A stretch of 64,000 nt of DNA from assembly GCF_963678185.1 (NCBI RefSeq), contig NZ_OY782757.1:1065001-1129000 (forward strand), given 5' to 3'. Below are positions 28,226-36,523 of this stretch, piece after piece; the first letter of the stretch is position 1, and each line of letters begins with the position of its first letter. Under the pieces are notes generated by a model. It worked only from the letters and a program-made list of their open reading frames with translations. It was not told the origin of the DNA and did no database searches. The position numbers and the translations under genes were made by a program. This DNA is from an uncultured Tolumonas sp. GTDB taxonomy: Bacteria > Pseudomonadota > Gammaproteobacteria > Enterobacterales > Aeromonadaceae.

Positions 28226-28246
28226 GATTAGACCGATCGTCTAATC
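28226..28246. promoter_or_regulatory. NemR-type operator 1
   Basis: GATTAGAC-CGATC-GTCTAATC, 8-bp arms, lies just upstream of the NemR-like gene. Its core TAGAC-N5-GTCTA matches the known NemR palindrome (TAGACC-N4-GGTCTA) in all but the innermost pair. Placement suggests autorepression. Confidence 0.75.
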
Positions 28247-28304
28247 ATCAATGATGGCATTTTCAACGTCTTTGTCTGGAATTGCAAATGCAAAAACAAA
28301 CCGC

Positions 28305-28319
28305 TAGACGACTGGTCTA
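28305..28319. promoter_or_regulatory. NemR-type operator 2
   Basis: TAGAC-GACTG-GTCTA, a second copy with the same arms and spacing as the site at 28226, about 80 bp away and 86 bp before the yqhD start. Two sites in one divergent gap suggest joint control of both transcripts. Confidence 0.75.
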
Positions 28320-28405
28320 TTTGGTGGTAATTTTTTGTCACTTAATCCGGAAAAGAGCTGGCTATCGACATCTCAGGCTCCGGATTTTCCTCAGCGGAGA
28401 TAGTC

Positions 28406-29560
28406 ATGCTTAATTTCGATTTTTATAACCCAACTCATATTGCGTTTGGTCAAGGGCGGATTGCCGATCTGGCGACGCTGGTTCCTGCCGATGCCCGAGT
28501 GCTTATTTTATTGGGCGGTGAAAGTGCGCGTAAAAACGGTACGCTGGATGAAGTCCATGCAGCATTAGGTTCACGTCAGGTTGCTGAATTTAACGGCATT
28601 GAACCTAACCCAAGCTTTGAAACACTGATGCTCGCAGTCGAGCAAGTAAAAAAAGAGAACATCGATTTCCTGCTGGCCGTGGGCGGTGGTTCTGTGTTGG
28701 ATGGCACCAAGTTTGTTGCTGCCGCAGCGCCGTATGAAGGCGACCCAACGGAAATATTAAAATCGTTTGGTGGCAAAGTGACGAAAGCCATGCCATTTGG
28801 TTCCGTGTTAACACTGCCGGCAACCGGCTCAGAAATGAACAATGGCGGCGTGATCACCATCAAAGCGATTGGAGCCAAACTCCCCTTTCTGAGTAAGCAT
28901 GTATTCCCACGTTTTTCTGTGTTAGATCCAACCAAAACGTACAGCTTGCCACAACGTCAGTTGGCGAATGGGGTCGTTGATGCTTTTATCCATGTAATGG
29001 AACAATATCTGACCTACCCAGCCGGCGGGTTTATTCAGGATCGCTTTGCGGAAAGTCTGCTGCTGACCCTGATTGAACACGGCCCGCAGGCCGTCGAATC
29101 AACCGATTACACCGCCCGCGCCAACCTGATGTGGACAGCCACACTGGCACTGAATGGTCTGATCGCAGCCGGCGTGCCTTCTGACTGGAGCACACATATG
29201 ATCGGCCATGAGATTACCGCTAAATATGGTATCGACCATGCCCGCACGCTCGCCGTGGTGCTGCCCGCGATGATGCAGATCCGCCGTGTGGCAAAACATG
29301 AAAAACTGCTGCAATACGCCAAACGGGTCTGGAACATCACTGAAGGTTCTGATGATGCAATCATCGACACAGCGATTGCTAAAACCCGCGCTTTCTTTGA
29401 ATCGCTGGGTCTGCCAACGCGCCTTTCTGCTTACGATATTGGTGAAGATGGTATTACGGCAATCCTCAAGCAACTTGAAGAGCATGGCATGGTCGCGTTA
29501 GGTGAACGTCGTGAAGTGACACTGGCTGAAAGCCGCAAAGTGCTGGAGGCTGCACGATGA
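28406..29560 (+). CDS. yqhD: NADPH-dependent aldehyde reductase / iron-type alcohol dehydrogenase
   Basis: A 384-residue group III alcohol dehydrogenase very similar to E. coli YqhD, which reduces short-chain and reactive aldehydes with NADPH. Shared segments include DARVLILLGGESARKNGTL, GGGSVLDGTKF (cofactor), TLPATGSEMN, the metal-binding DAFIHVMEQY and GHEITAKYGIDHARTLA. It is first in an operon with curA (4-nt overlap) and a DJ-1-type protein. In this setting it should detoxify glyoxal, methylglyoxal or lipid-derived aldehydes. Regulation by the NemR-like protein is inferred from the two operators. Confidence 0.93.
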   Translation: MLNFDFYNPTHIAFGQGRIADLATLVPADARVLILLGGESARKNGTLDEVHAALGSRQVAEFNGIEPNPSFETLMLAVEQVKKENIDFLLAVGGGSVLDGTKFVAAAAPYEGDPTEILKSFGGKVTKAMPFGSVLTLPATGSEMNNGGVITIKAIGAKLPFLSKHVFPRFSVLDPTKTYSLPQRQLANGVVDAFIHVMEQYLTYPAGGFIQDRFAESLLLTLIEHGPQAVESTDYTARANLMWTATLALNGLIAAGVPSDWSTHMIGHEITAKYGIDHARTLAVVLPAMMQIRRVAKHEKLLQYAKRVWNITEGSDDAIIDTAIAKTRAFFESLGLPTRLSAYDIGEDGITAILKQLEEHGMVALGERREVTLAESRKVLEAAR

Positions 29561-30588
29561 GTTCATCATCACAACATACACGGATAACGCTAGCATCCCG
29601 CCCAGTGGGTGCGCCAACTAACGATAATTTTCTTATGGTAAGTGGCCCCATTCCACAACCAGAAAATGGCCAGATTTTACTGCGAACAGTTTATCTCTCA
29701 CTCGACCCGTATATGCGGGGCCGTATGAGCGATGCCGACTCGTATGCCAAACCCGTGCAGATTGGTGAAACCATGGTCGGCGGCACAGTGAGTCAGGTCG
29801 AGATATCCAACCACCCTGATTTCAAAGCCGGCGATTGGGTGCTGGGTTATACCGGTTGGCAATCACATGCCATTTCTGATGGCACGGGTTTGCATAAACT
29901 CGATGGCCTGACGCAGCCTTCCCTTGCGCTGGGTGTATTAGGCATGCCGGGTTTTACCGCCTACATGGGCTTATTGGAGATCGGTCAGCCGAAAGCCGGT
30001 GAAACAGTTGTTGTCGCGGCAGCAACCGGTGCGGTGGGTTCCATTGTCGGCCAGATTGCCAAATTAAAAGGCTGCCGTGTGGTCGGCATTGCCGGTGGTG
30101 CCGAAAAATGCCGCTATGCAGTAGACGAACTGGGCTTTGATGCCTGCATTGATCACCGCAGCCCCTCGCTGTCAGCTGAGTTAGCTGCCGCATGCACGCA
30201 AGGTATTGATGTCTATTTTGAAAATGTCGGTGGAGCCGTCTTTGATGCTGTACTACCGTTATTGAATACCAGCGCACGGGTTCCGCTGTGTGGATTGATT
30301 GCACAATATAATGCAACCGAATTACCCAATGGCCCCGATCGCTCGCCGTTACTGATGCGAACACTATTAACGAAACGAATTCGCATGCAAGGTTTTATCA
30401 TTTTTGATGACTATGGCCACCGTTATCCTGAGTTTTTACAGGCGATGGGGAGTTGGGTCAGCAGCGGTGCGATAAGTCATCGGGAAGATATTGTTACCGG
30501 GCTGGAAAATGCCCCGCAGGCTTTCGCCGGTCTGCTCGAAGGCCGTAATTTCGGCAAGCTGATCATCCAAGTCAGCGAAATAAACTAA
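29557..30588 (+). CDS. curA: NADPH-dependent enone/curcumin-type reductase (MDR family)
   Basis: A 343-residue zinc-independent medium-chain reductase close to E. coli CurA (YncB) and to leukotriene B4 dehydrogenases. It has TVYLSLDPYMRGRMSD, VLGMPGFTAYMGLL, the nucleotide loop AAATGAVGSIVGQIAKLKGC and YFENVGGAVFDAVLPLLN. These enzymes reduce alpha,beta-unsaturated carbonyls, which complements the aldehyde reductase encoded before it. Its ATG overlaps the yqhD stop by 4 nt. Confidence 0.92.
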   Translation: MSSSSQHTRITLASRPVGAPTNDNFLMVSGPIPQPENGQILLRTVYLSLDPYMRGRMSDADSYAKPVQIGETMVGGTVSQVEISNHPDFKAGDWVLGYTGWQSHAISDGTGLHKLDGLTQPSLALGVLGMPGFTAYMGLLEIGQPKAGETVVVAAATGAVGSIVGQIAKLKGCRVVGIAGGAEKCRYAVDELGFDACIDHRSPSLSAELAAACTQGIDVYFENVGGAVFDAVLPLLNTSARVPLCGLIAQYNATELPNGPDRSPLLMRTLLTKRIRMQGFIIFDDYGHRYPEFLQAMGSWVSSGAISHREDIVTGLENAPQAFAGLLEGRNFGKLIIQVSEIN

Positions 30589-30618
30589 TCAAAATTAATG
30601 CCTTAGAAGGAATACACA

Positions 30619-31302
30619 GTGAAAGTTCTTATCGTTCTAACCTCTCATGATCAACTGGGTAATACCGGCCACAAAACCGGTTTCTGGCTGGAAGAATTCG
30701 CAGCCCCTTATTACGTATTCAAAGATGCGGGCGCCACAATCACTTTGGCGTCACCGAAAGGCGGACAGCCACCGCTTGATCCGAAAAGTGATGAGCCAGA
30801 TTTCCAGACCGCAGCAACAGAACGCTTTAAAGCGGATGTGGTAAGTCAGGCATTGCTCGAACACACGCATAAACTCAGTGAAATTGAAGCGGCGAACTAC
30901 GATGCGGTGTTCTATCCCGGTGGTCATGGCCCATTGTGGGATCTGGCAGAAGATCAGAAATCCATCACGCTCATCGAAGAGATGTATAACGCCGGTAAAT
31001 TAGTCGGTGCCGTGTGTCATGCTCCCGGTGTGTTCCGTCATACCAAAGCGGCTAACGGTGAGCCATTAGTCAAAGGTAAGCGCGTAACCGGTTTTACTAA
31101 TACCGAAGAAGCAGCTGTTCAGTTAATTGACATCGTGCCATTCCTCGTTGAAGACATGTTGCTAGCCAATGGTGGTCAATATAGTAAAGGCCTGGACTGG
31201 ATGCCATTTGCTCAGATCGATGGTCATCTGATCACCGGCCAGAACCCCGCCTCTTCTGAGCTGGTGGCCCATGAAATGCTAAAAATGCTGCAAGCGAAAT
31301 AA
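30619..31302 (+). CDS. DJ-1/PfpI-family protein (Hsp31-like)
   Basis: A 227-residue class-I-amidotransferase-like protein of the Hsp31/DJ-1 group. The nucleophile Cys is in GAVCHAPGVF, with Glu at the usual early position (LEEFAAPYY) and YPGGHGPLWDL. Members act as glyoxalase III or protein deglycases on methylglyoxal adducts. It lies 30 bp after curA and ends in a strong terminator, completing a three-gene carbonyl-detoxification operon. The biochemical role is family-based. Confidence 0.88.
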   Translation: MKVLIVLTSHDQLGNTGHKTGFWLEEFAAPYYVFKDAGATITLASPKGGQPPLDPKSDEPDFQTAATERFKADVVSQALLEHTHKLSEIEAANYDAVFYPGGHGPLWDLAEDQKSITLIEEMYNAGKLVGAVCHAPGVFRHTKAANGEPLVKGKRVTGFTNTEEAAVQLIDIVPFLVEDMLLANGGQYSKGLDWMPFAQIDGHLITGQNPASSELVAHEMLKMLQAK

Positions 31303-31309
31303 AACAATC

Positions 31310-31333
31310 AAGGCGCCCGCAGGCGCCTTTTTT
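31310..31333 (+). terminator. Rho-independent terminator of the yqhD-curA-DJ-1 operon
   Basis: AAGGCGCC-CGCA-GGCGCCTT followed by further Ts, 8 nt after the DJ-1 stop. The GC-rich stem with T-run is classical. Confidence 0.92.
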
Positions 31334-31353
31334 ATCGCTAACTTATGTATCAG

Positions 31354-32469
31354 TTATGGTTTAGTAACCATCCCCGCTGCGGTAGTTTGAAACAGTTTTA
31401 CATACTCGCCATAACCTGCTTCCGCCAACTTTTCCGCCGGAATAAACCGCAGCGCCGCCGAATTCATGCAATAACGCATACCAGTAGGTGGCGGGCCGTC
31501 GTCAAACACATGCCCCAGATGTGAATCCGCTTTTTTGCTGCGCACCTCAGTGCGCGTGGTAAACAAGGTATTGTCTTCCACCAGCACGATATTTTCTTTC
31601 ACCAGCGGTTTGGTAAAACTCGGCCAACCGGTGCCGGAATCGTATTTATCCAGTGAGCTAAACAGCGGTTCACCCGAGACAATATCGACATATAAACCGG
31701 GTTTCTTGTTATCCCAATAGGCATTATCGAATGGCGGTTCAGTGCCTGCTTCCTGCGTCACTTTGTATTGCAATGCCGTCAGTTGTTTTTTGAGATCCAC
31801 TTTCATCTGTGCAGCAGTTGGGTCGTATTTCACGTTATCCCAGATTTTATGCAGGAAATCATCACGACCAGAACGGGAACGATAATAGTGATAACGGATC
31901 GGATTTTTCTTGTAATAATCCTGATGATATTCCTCGGCCGGCCAGAATTTTGGGGCATCTAATACGGGTACAGTGAGTGGGCGATCAAAAATACCGCTGG
32001 CCTGCAATTTGTCTTTTGACGCCAGTGCTAACTGCCGTTGTTCGTCGTTATAGACATAAATAACCGGTATATATTCATGCCCGCGATCGACAAATTGCCC
32101 GCCATCGTCCGTCGGATCAATCTGATGCCAGTAGGTGTTTAACAACGTGTTGTAAGAAACTTTTTTGGGGTCATAAATCACCTGAACCACTTCGGTGTGG
32201 CCACCAGAACCATAATCCTGATAAGTCGGGTTGTCCGTTGTTCCACCAGCGTAACCGGATGTCACCGAGGCCACACCATCCAGCGTTTCAAATGGTTTCA
32301 CCATGCACCAGAAACACCCACCAGCAAACAGCGCCTTTTCTTCTGGCGTTGAGTTCATAGCCCCCATCGCCATAGGTTCAGACATTTTATCGGCGGATTT
32401 CGCGACAACCACACCCGCAATAATCAACATGGCCAGAGTGGCGAGCGACCTTATTCCTAACAGTTTCAT
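31354..32469 (-). CDS. msrAB: Exported methionine sulfoxide reductase A/B fusion
   Basis: A 371-residue MsrA-MsrB fusion that repairs both S- and R-methionine sulfoxides. It has an N-terminal signal or membrane anchor ([20 protein letters not shown]) and so should act in the periplasm. MsrA has its catalytic Cys in GGCFWC (C52). MsrB has GTGWPSF and the catalytic Cys in [11 protein letters not shown] (C334). The zinc CxxC pairs of other MsrBs are not seen. ATG 32469 is chosen over 32508 because GGAG precedes it at 6 nt. Its promoter (32540-32567) matches two other sites nearby and points to the divergent ECF sigma factor. Confidence 0.95.
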   Translation of the reverse strand: MKLLGIRSLATLAMLIIAGVVVAKSADKMSEPMAMGAMNSTPEEKALFAGGCFWCMVKPFETLDGVASVTSGYAGGTTDNPTYQDYGSGGHTEVVQVIYDPKKVSYNTLLNTYWHQIDPTDDGGQFVDRGHEYIPVIYVYNDEQRQLALASKDKLQASGIFDRPLTVPVLDAPKFWPAEEYHQDYYKKNPIRYHYYRSRSGRDDFLHKIWDNVKYDPTAAQMKVDLKKQLTALQYKVTQEAGTEPPFDNAYWDNKKPGLYVDIVSGEPLFSSLDKYDSGTGWPSFTKPLVKENIVLVEDNTLFTTRTEVRSKKADSHLGHVFDDGPPPTGMRYCMNSAALRFIPAEKLAEAGYGEYVKLFQTTAAGMVTKP

Positions 32470-32539
32470 AATGATCTCCGGGTTCTTTCCAGACACCTTC
32501 AGCGTCATATTTGCAGAATATGTTCTGCGTTCTATTGAA

Positions 32540-32567
32540 TAGTCGGAATAGCGGTGTTTTTCTTACA
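32540..32567 (-). promoter_or_regulatory. ECF sigma promoter of msrAB
   Basis: On the minus strand: TGTAAGAAA (-35 part starts at 32567), 13 nt, CGACTA (32545-32540). The same 15 fixed positions recur at 37716-37743 and 37820-37847. Its -10 ends 70 nt before the msrAB ATG. Confidence 0.8.
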
Positions 32568-32660
32568 TTAGAAATAAATATTTATTTTCCTGAACTTATT
32601 GGTGTTGGGTTTCCGTATCACAATGGCACAACCTGATTTTTAAATTTTGAGCTATCAAGG

Positions 32661-32689
32661 TGTAATAAAACGAGTGATAACTCAGACTA
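32661..32689 (+). promoter_or_regulatory. Variant ECF sigma promoter of the sigma-factor gene
   Basis: TGTAATAAA, 14 nt, AGACTA: one base off in each box and one base longer than the three consensus sites. It ends 54 nt before the sigma ATG. This suggests weaker, positive autoregulation. Confidence 0.6.
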
Positions 32690-32743
32690 TACCTATACAC
32701 TCAGACTGATATCAGCAGGGCTATTTCATACAAGGGAAAATTA

Positions 32744-33367
32744 ATGGCGGAATACATGGAAGAGCGTAATGAACATTCCATCAATACCCAAACTAAGTCA
32801 CTTTTTGATGATAAATTTTTGGAACAAATCCGCCGCCAGATGCTGAAATTTGCCACGCTACAGCTTTCTGATTCGCACCTTGCCGAAGATGTGGTGCAGG
32901 AAGCGTTAGTCGGGGCGCTCAAAAATGCCCGTTCATTTGGTGGGCGCTCGGCGTTAAAAAACTGGGTCTTTGCAATTCTCAAAAATAAGATCGCGGATGC
33001 GCTACGACATAAGCATCGTGTCATTGATGCAAGTAGTTTGCTGCGAGAAGAAGACGAAGAGCAAGATTTTGCCGATCTGTTCAATGAACGAGGTTTTTGG
33101 CCAAGAGGTGAACATCCAATAACTTGGTCTAGCCCTGACGAGTCATTGCGTGAAGGCCAATTTTGGCGGGTATTTGAAACCTGTTTGGATAACTTACCCG
33201 GTAATCAGGCGCGCGCATTTATGATGCGGGAATTTATTGAATTCGATTCCGACGAGATCTGTGCAACGTTAGAAATCTCCGTTAGCAACCTCAATGTCAT
33301 GTTATATCGCGCCCGTATGCGCCTGCGGGAATGTTTAGGCAATCATTGGTTTATAGAAAGAGGCTAA
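32744..33367 (+). CDS. ECF-family RNA polymerase sigma factor
   Basis: A 207-residue ECF sigma factor. Region 2 is FATLQLSDSHLAEDVVQEALVGAL followed by the -10-reading WVFAILKNKIADALR. Region 4 has the HTH FIEFDSDEICATLEISVSNLNVMLYRARMRLRECL. The ATG has AAGGGA 6-7 nt upstream. It is followed after 2 nt by a small anti-sigma gene and is divergent from msrAB. Similar sigma/zinc anti-sigma pairs in Neisseria control msrAB. Three identical promoter elements in this locus are the probable targets. Confidence 0.93.
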   Translation: MAEYMEERNEHSINTQTKSLFDDKFLEQIRRQMLKFATLQLSDSHLAEDVVQEALVGALKNARSFGGRSALKNWVFAILKNKIADALRHKHRVIDASSLLREEDEEQDFADLFNERGFWPRGEHPITWSSPDESLREGQFWRVFETCLDNLPGNQARAFMMREFIEFDSDEICATLEISVSNLNVMLYRARMRLRECLGNHWFIERG

Positions 33368-33369
33368 AC

Positions 33370-33573
33370 ATGCTGAACTGCCGTGAAGTCACTCGGTTAT
33401 TGTCAGAAGCACAAGAACGCGAACTGACATTAAAGGAACGTTTATCGCTGACTGTTCATCTTTCGTGGTGCTCTGGATGCCGGACTTTTAGTAAGCAGAT
33501 GCAATCGATCCGCCAGATCACTCGCGCTTATGTAAAAGGAAAAAATGAAGCTGCCAACGATGAACACAAATGA
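33370..33573 (+). CDS. Zinc-finger anti-sigma factor (short ZAS type)
   Basis: A 67-residue soluble protein with the zinc-binding anti-sigma motif HLSWCSGC (H30-x3-C34-x2-C37) and an additional Cys4 near the N-terminus. No membrane helix is present, unlike RseA-type anti-sigmas, so the signal is probably sensed in the cytoplasm through zinc/thiol chemistry. The frame is open upstream, but ATG 33370 fits the 2-nt spacing after the sigma stop. It should hold the sigma factor inactive until oxidised. Confidence 0.88.
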   Translation: MLNCREVTRLLSEAQERELTLKERLSLTVHLSWCSGCRTFSKQMQSIRQITRAYVKGKNEAANDEHK

Positions 33574-33595
33574 TGAATAAGCATGTTTAATTTGC

Positions 33596-34207
33596 CTAAT
33601 CAGAATTAAACACCTGAATTCCCGCCACAATTCGGGTAACGGTCGTAAGCAGACACAACCCGGCAAAAATGTATGCCAGCAGTGGAAACCAGGCTGGCAA
33701 CAAACACATCAGCACAAACACCAAGATTGTTTCAGTCGCTTCCGTTAGCCCGCCCAGATAATAAAAGCCTTTAGTCGGATAATCAGTGCTGATTAACCCT
33801 TGCTTCGCCGCCATCACAGCAAAAGCCAGAAACGAACAGCCTGTGCCGATAAAGCTATAAATCAGCAGCGTTGCGGCCAGCGCATTTTGTGGTGGATCAG
33901 CAAAAGCAAACGCTAATGGAATCGACGAATAAAACAAGAAATCAAACACGCTATCAAGAAAAGCCCCGCGATGTGTTGGCGTTGTTAAGCGGGCAATCGA
34001 ACCATCGAGACCATCGGCTAGCCGATTGAGAAAAATACTCAGCAGCGCCCAATAATAATGCTGTGTGATGATCAGCGGTAACGCCGTCATCCCAACGACA
34101 AAACCTGCAACAGTCACCGAGTCAGCGCGTACATTCCAGGTAATAAGCTGTAACGCAATTTGCTGTAACGGACGATGCACGATGGCGTTCAGTGATTTAT
34201 CCAGCAT
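33596..34207 (-). CDS. ynjF: CDP-alcohol phosphatidyltransferase family protein
   Basis: A membrane protein of 203 residues with the complete CDP-alcohol transferase signature: DGLDGSIAR, seven residues, GAFLDSVFD. It closely resembles E. coli YnjF (for example KGFYYLGGLTEATETILVFVL). The alcohol acceptor is unknown. It is last in the ynjBCD group, 32 nt after ynjD, the E. coli order except that ynjE is missing. It converges on the anti-sigma gene. Co-transcription from the ECF promoter before ynjB is likely. Confidence 0.9.
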   Translation of the reverse strand: MLDKSLNAIVHRPLQQIALQLITWNVRADSVTVAGFVVGMTALPLIITQHYYWALLSIFLNRLADGLDGSIARLTTPTHRGAFLDSVFDFLFYSSIPLAFAFADPPQNALAATLLIYSFIGTGCSFLAFAVMAAKQGLISTDYPTKGFYYLGGLTEATETILVFVLMCLLPAWFPLLAYIFAGLCLLTTVTRIVAGIQVFNSD

Positions 34208-34239
34208 ATGCAGTTGCCTTGTTTATAAATTTGCTCATT

Positions 34240-34881
34240 TTATGAAACTGCCCAGTGACTGATTTCAATTACCCGCCCCAATCGCGGCACATCGGCCAAA
34301 TCATGGGTCACGAGTAATGTCGGTATTCCTTTGCGTGAGATTTGTTCAAACACAAAGGCACGGAATTGCTCACGCAACACGGCGTCCAGTTTGGTAAACG
34401 GTTCATCCAGTAACAAAGCTTCGGGCTCGGCCAATAACGCGCGGAGTAAACTCACCCGGGCTCGTTGCCCGCCAGACAGCGTAGCCGGGTCGCGGTCATG
34501 AAACCCCGCCAGCCCAACGTCGGCTAACGTTGTTTCAATATGAGCCCGACGCTGATCTCGCCCCTTGATTTTTGCAGGTAAAACAAACGCCAAGTTCTGC
34601 CCAACGCTTAAATGAGGAAACAGCAAATCATCCTGAAACAAGATCCCGATGCGGCGTTGTGCAATCGGCAAACTGTCCCGACGAGTGCCATTCAGCCATA
34701 ACTCACCACTAGCAGTGAAAATCGGCGCCAGATCGCCGATCATCCAGTTCAACAACGTCGATTTACCTGAACCGGAGACCCCCATCACCGTTACGATCTC
34801 ACCTGCAGCCACGTTCAGATCAAGCCCGTTGATGATGATTTGTCCCGGTTTCGATAAATGCAGACTTTTGATTTCCAACAT
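34240..34881 (-). CDS. ynjD: ABC transporter ATP-binding protein YnjD
   Basis: An ATPase of 213 residues with Walker A GVSGSGKST, signature LSGGQRARVSLLRAL, Walker B ALLLDEPFTKLDA and switch His LVTHDLADV. The ATG at 34881 (MLEIKSLHLS) is used because AAGGA lies upstream and it begins 1 nt after the ynjC stop; the frame runs open to 35010 inside ynjC. It energises the YnjB/YnjC importer, whose substrate is not established. Confidence 0.92.
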   Translation of the reverse strand: MLEIKSLHLSKPGQIIINGLDLNVAAGEIVTVMGVSGSGKSTLLNWMIGDLAPIFTASGELWLNGTRRDSLPIAQRRIGILFQDDLLFPHLSVGQNLAFVLPAKIKGRDQRRAHIETTLADVGLAGFHDRDPATLSGGQRARVSLLRALLAEPEALLLDEPFTKLDAVLREQFRAFVFEQISRKGIPTLLVTHDLADVPRLGRVIEISHWAVS

Positions 34882-34882
34882 A

Positions 34883-36523
34883 TCAGTGCAGTCCTTTTCT
34901 GTGGCGAAAAAGCCATGTTGGTAACCCAGCCGCACAGGCGAATGCCAGCAGCGGTAACAAGATCTGTAATAATGCCTGCACCGCCAAAATTCGGCGGTTT
35001 CCGCCCGCACTCAATGCCACTGCTTCGGTGGTCACCGTATCAAAGCGCCCACCACCAGCAAATAACGTTGGCAGATATTGCGCAATACTGACGGCAAAAC
35101 CGATCGCTAAGGCCGCCATGATGGGTCGGAGCAACATTGGCCATTTTACGCGCAGACAGGCCATGAAATGCGAAACGCCCAAAGCTTGCGTTGTCGTCAT
35201 GATCCGTCGATCAAAGGCACGATAAGGGCCTACCAGCGTTAACAACATATATGGCAACACCCACTGTAAATGACTCCAGATCAACCCGGTTGCCGAACCA
35301 TCTAAATGCAAATGCAATAAAGCGGAATACTGCCCTGCCATCAACGGCAAAGCCGGCACGATCAGCGGTAAATACAGCAACGCATTAAGTTGCTGTGGCC
35401 CCCACTCCAACCAGAACAACACCAGCGGTAAACACAGAAAACAGACGGCAAAACCAAGCCAGAGCGAGGTTTGAAACGGCACAAAATCAGCCTGCAGCCA
35501 ACTTGTCAACGTGATGGCTTCCGGCCATATCGCGGGGAAAAACCAGCCGCCAGCAAACGACCACAACAGCAAAAGGAAAATAACCGCATAGCCAACGCCA
35601 AAGAATAATAAATGTAACCAAGGGACACGGCTTCTCTGTTTCGGAAAACGTTCCCCCAGCGGATAACGACGAAAATGCAAACCTTGTTGCCACACAAATC
35701 GAACTAAGGCCACCATCATTAAGAGAAGCCCCAACAGCATCAACGAGGCCGCGCTACCTTGCGCTTGTAATTTTTCATCCGGGTTCGTCAGCCATTGCCA
35801 GATCAACACCGCAAACGTGGGCGGATTGGTGGGGCCAAGAATGAGTGCCATATCGACAACGGATAATCCATACGCCAATACCGCAGCCAACGGCCAACCC
35901 ATACGCGGTAAGATCTGTGGCAATAAAATCACACGCCAAACCTGCGAACGGCTATAACCCAACGTTTGCCCGATCGTCATCTGTTTGGTGATTTCCTGTT
36001 CGCTTAATACGGCAAATAACACCCATAACAAGAACCAACTCTCTTTGATCGCTAACGCCAGCCCCAAGCTCAGCCCGTAACTATCTTGCACTGTGATCCA
36101 ATTAGGCGGCATTACCCACCCACTTACAAACACCATCAAACGCGACAACCAACCCGATGGTGCAATCAGAAAAAAGAAACCAATTGCAAATGCCGCATGC
36201 GGTATCGCCAGCAAGACAGGCAATCGTTGTCGAAGCTGTAGCCAACGCCTTCCGGGATACAGCTGCATCGCAATCGTGATAGCCAAAAGGAACGCCAGCA
36301 TAGTGCCAATAACTGCCGACAACATCGTGGCCAATAATGCCTGTAACCACTGCGGATCAATCCAAAGTGTTTGCCAGACAGACAGGTGGAAGGCCGGTGA
36401 CATGGCCCAAAATAGACCGGGTATCAACGGCATAAAAATCAGCGCAACCAGAGCCATGGCAAGCCCAAACATGAACTGATCGCGCCATGTGTGCATTAAT
36501 GCGAACCGTAGCGTTTTAGCCAT
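34883..36523 (-). CDS. ynjC: ABC transporter permease YnjC (double permease)
   Basis: A 546-residue permease with about 12 helices, formed by two fused permease halves as in ThiP/FbpB-like proteins. Segments such as LPVLLAIPHAAFAIGFFF, LGLALAIKESWFLLWVL and VVDMALILGPTNPPTFAVLIWQWL match E. coli YnjC. The start at 36523 (MAKTLRFAL) overlaps ynjB by 28 nt. An ATG at 36496 forming TAATG with the ynjB stop is an alternative. Partner of YnjB and YnjD. Confidence 0.9.
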   Translation of the reverse strand: MAKTLRFALMHTWRDQFMFGLAMALVALIFMPLIPGLFWAMSPAFHLSVWQTLWIDPQWLQALLATMLSAVIGTMLAFLLAITIAMQLYPGRRWLQLRQRLPVLLAIPHAAFAIGFFFLIAPSGWLSRLMVFVSGWVMPPNWITVQDSYGLSLGLALAIKESWFLLWVLFAVLSEQEITKQMTIGQTLGYSRSQVWRVILLPQILPRMGWPLAAVLAYGLSVVDMALILGPTNPPTFAVLIWQWLTNPDEKLQAQGSAASLMLLGLLLMMVALVRFVWQQGLHFRRYPLGERFPKQRSRVPWLHLLFFGVGYAVIFLLLLWSFAGGWFFPAIWPEAITLTSWLQADFVPFQTSLWLGFAVCFLCLPLVLFWLEWGPQQLNALLYLPLIVPALPLMAGQYSALLHLHLDGSATGLIWSHLQWVLPYMLLTLVGPYRAFDRRIMTTTQALGVSHFMACLRVKWPMLLRPIMAALAIGFAVSIAQYLPTLFAGGGRFDTVTTEAVALSAGGNRRILAVQALLQILLPLLAFACAAGLPTWLFRHRKGLH

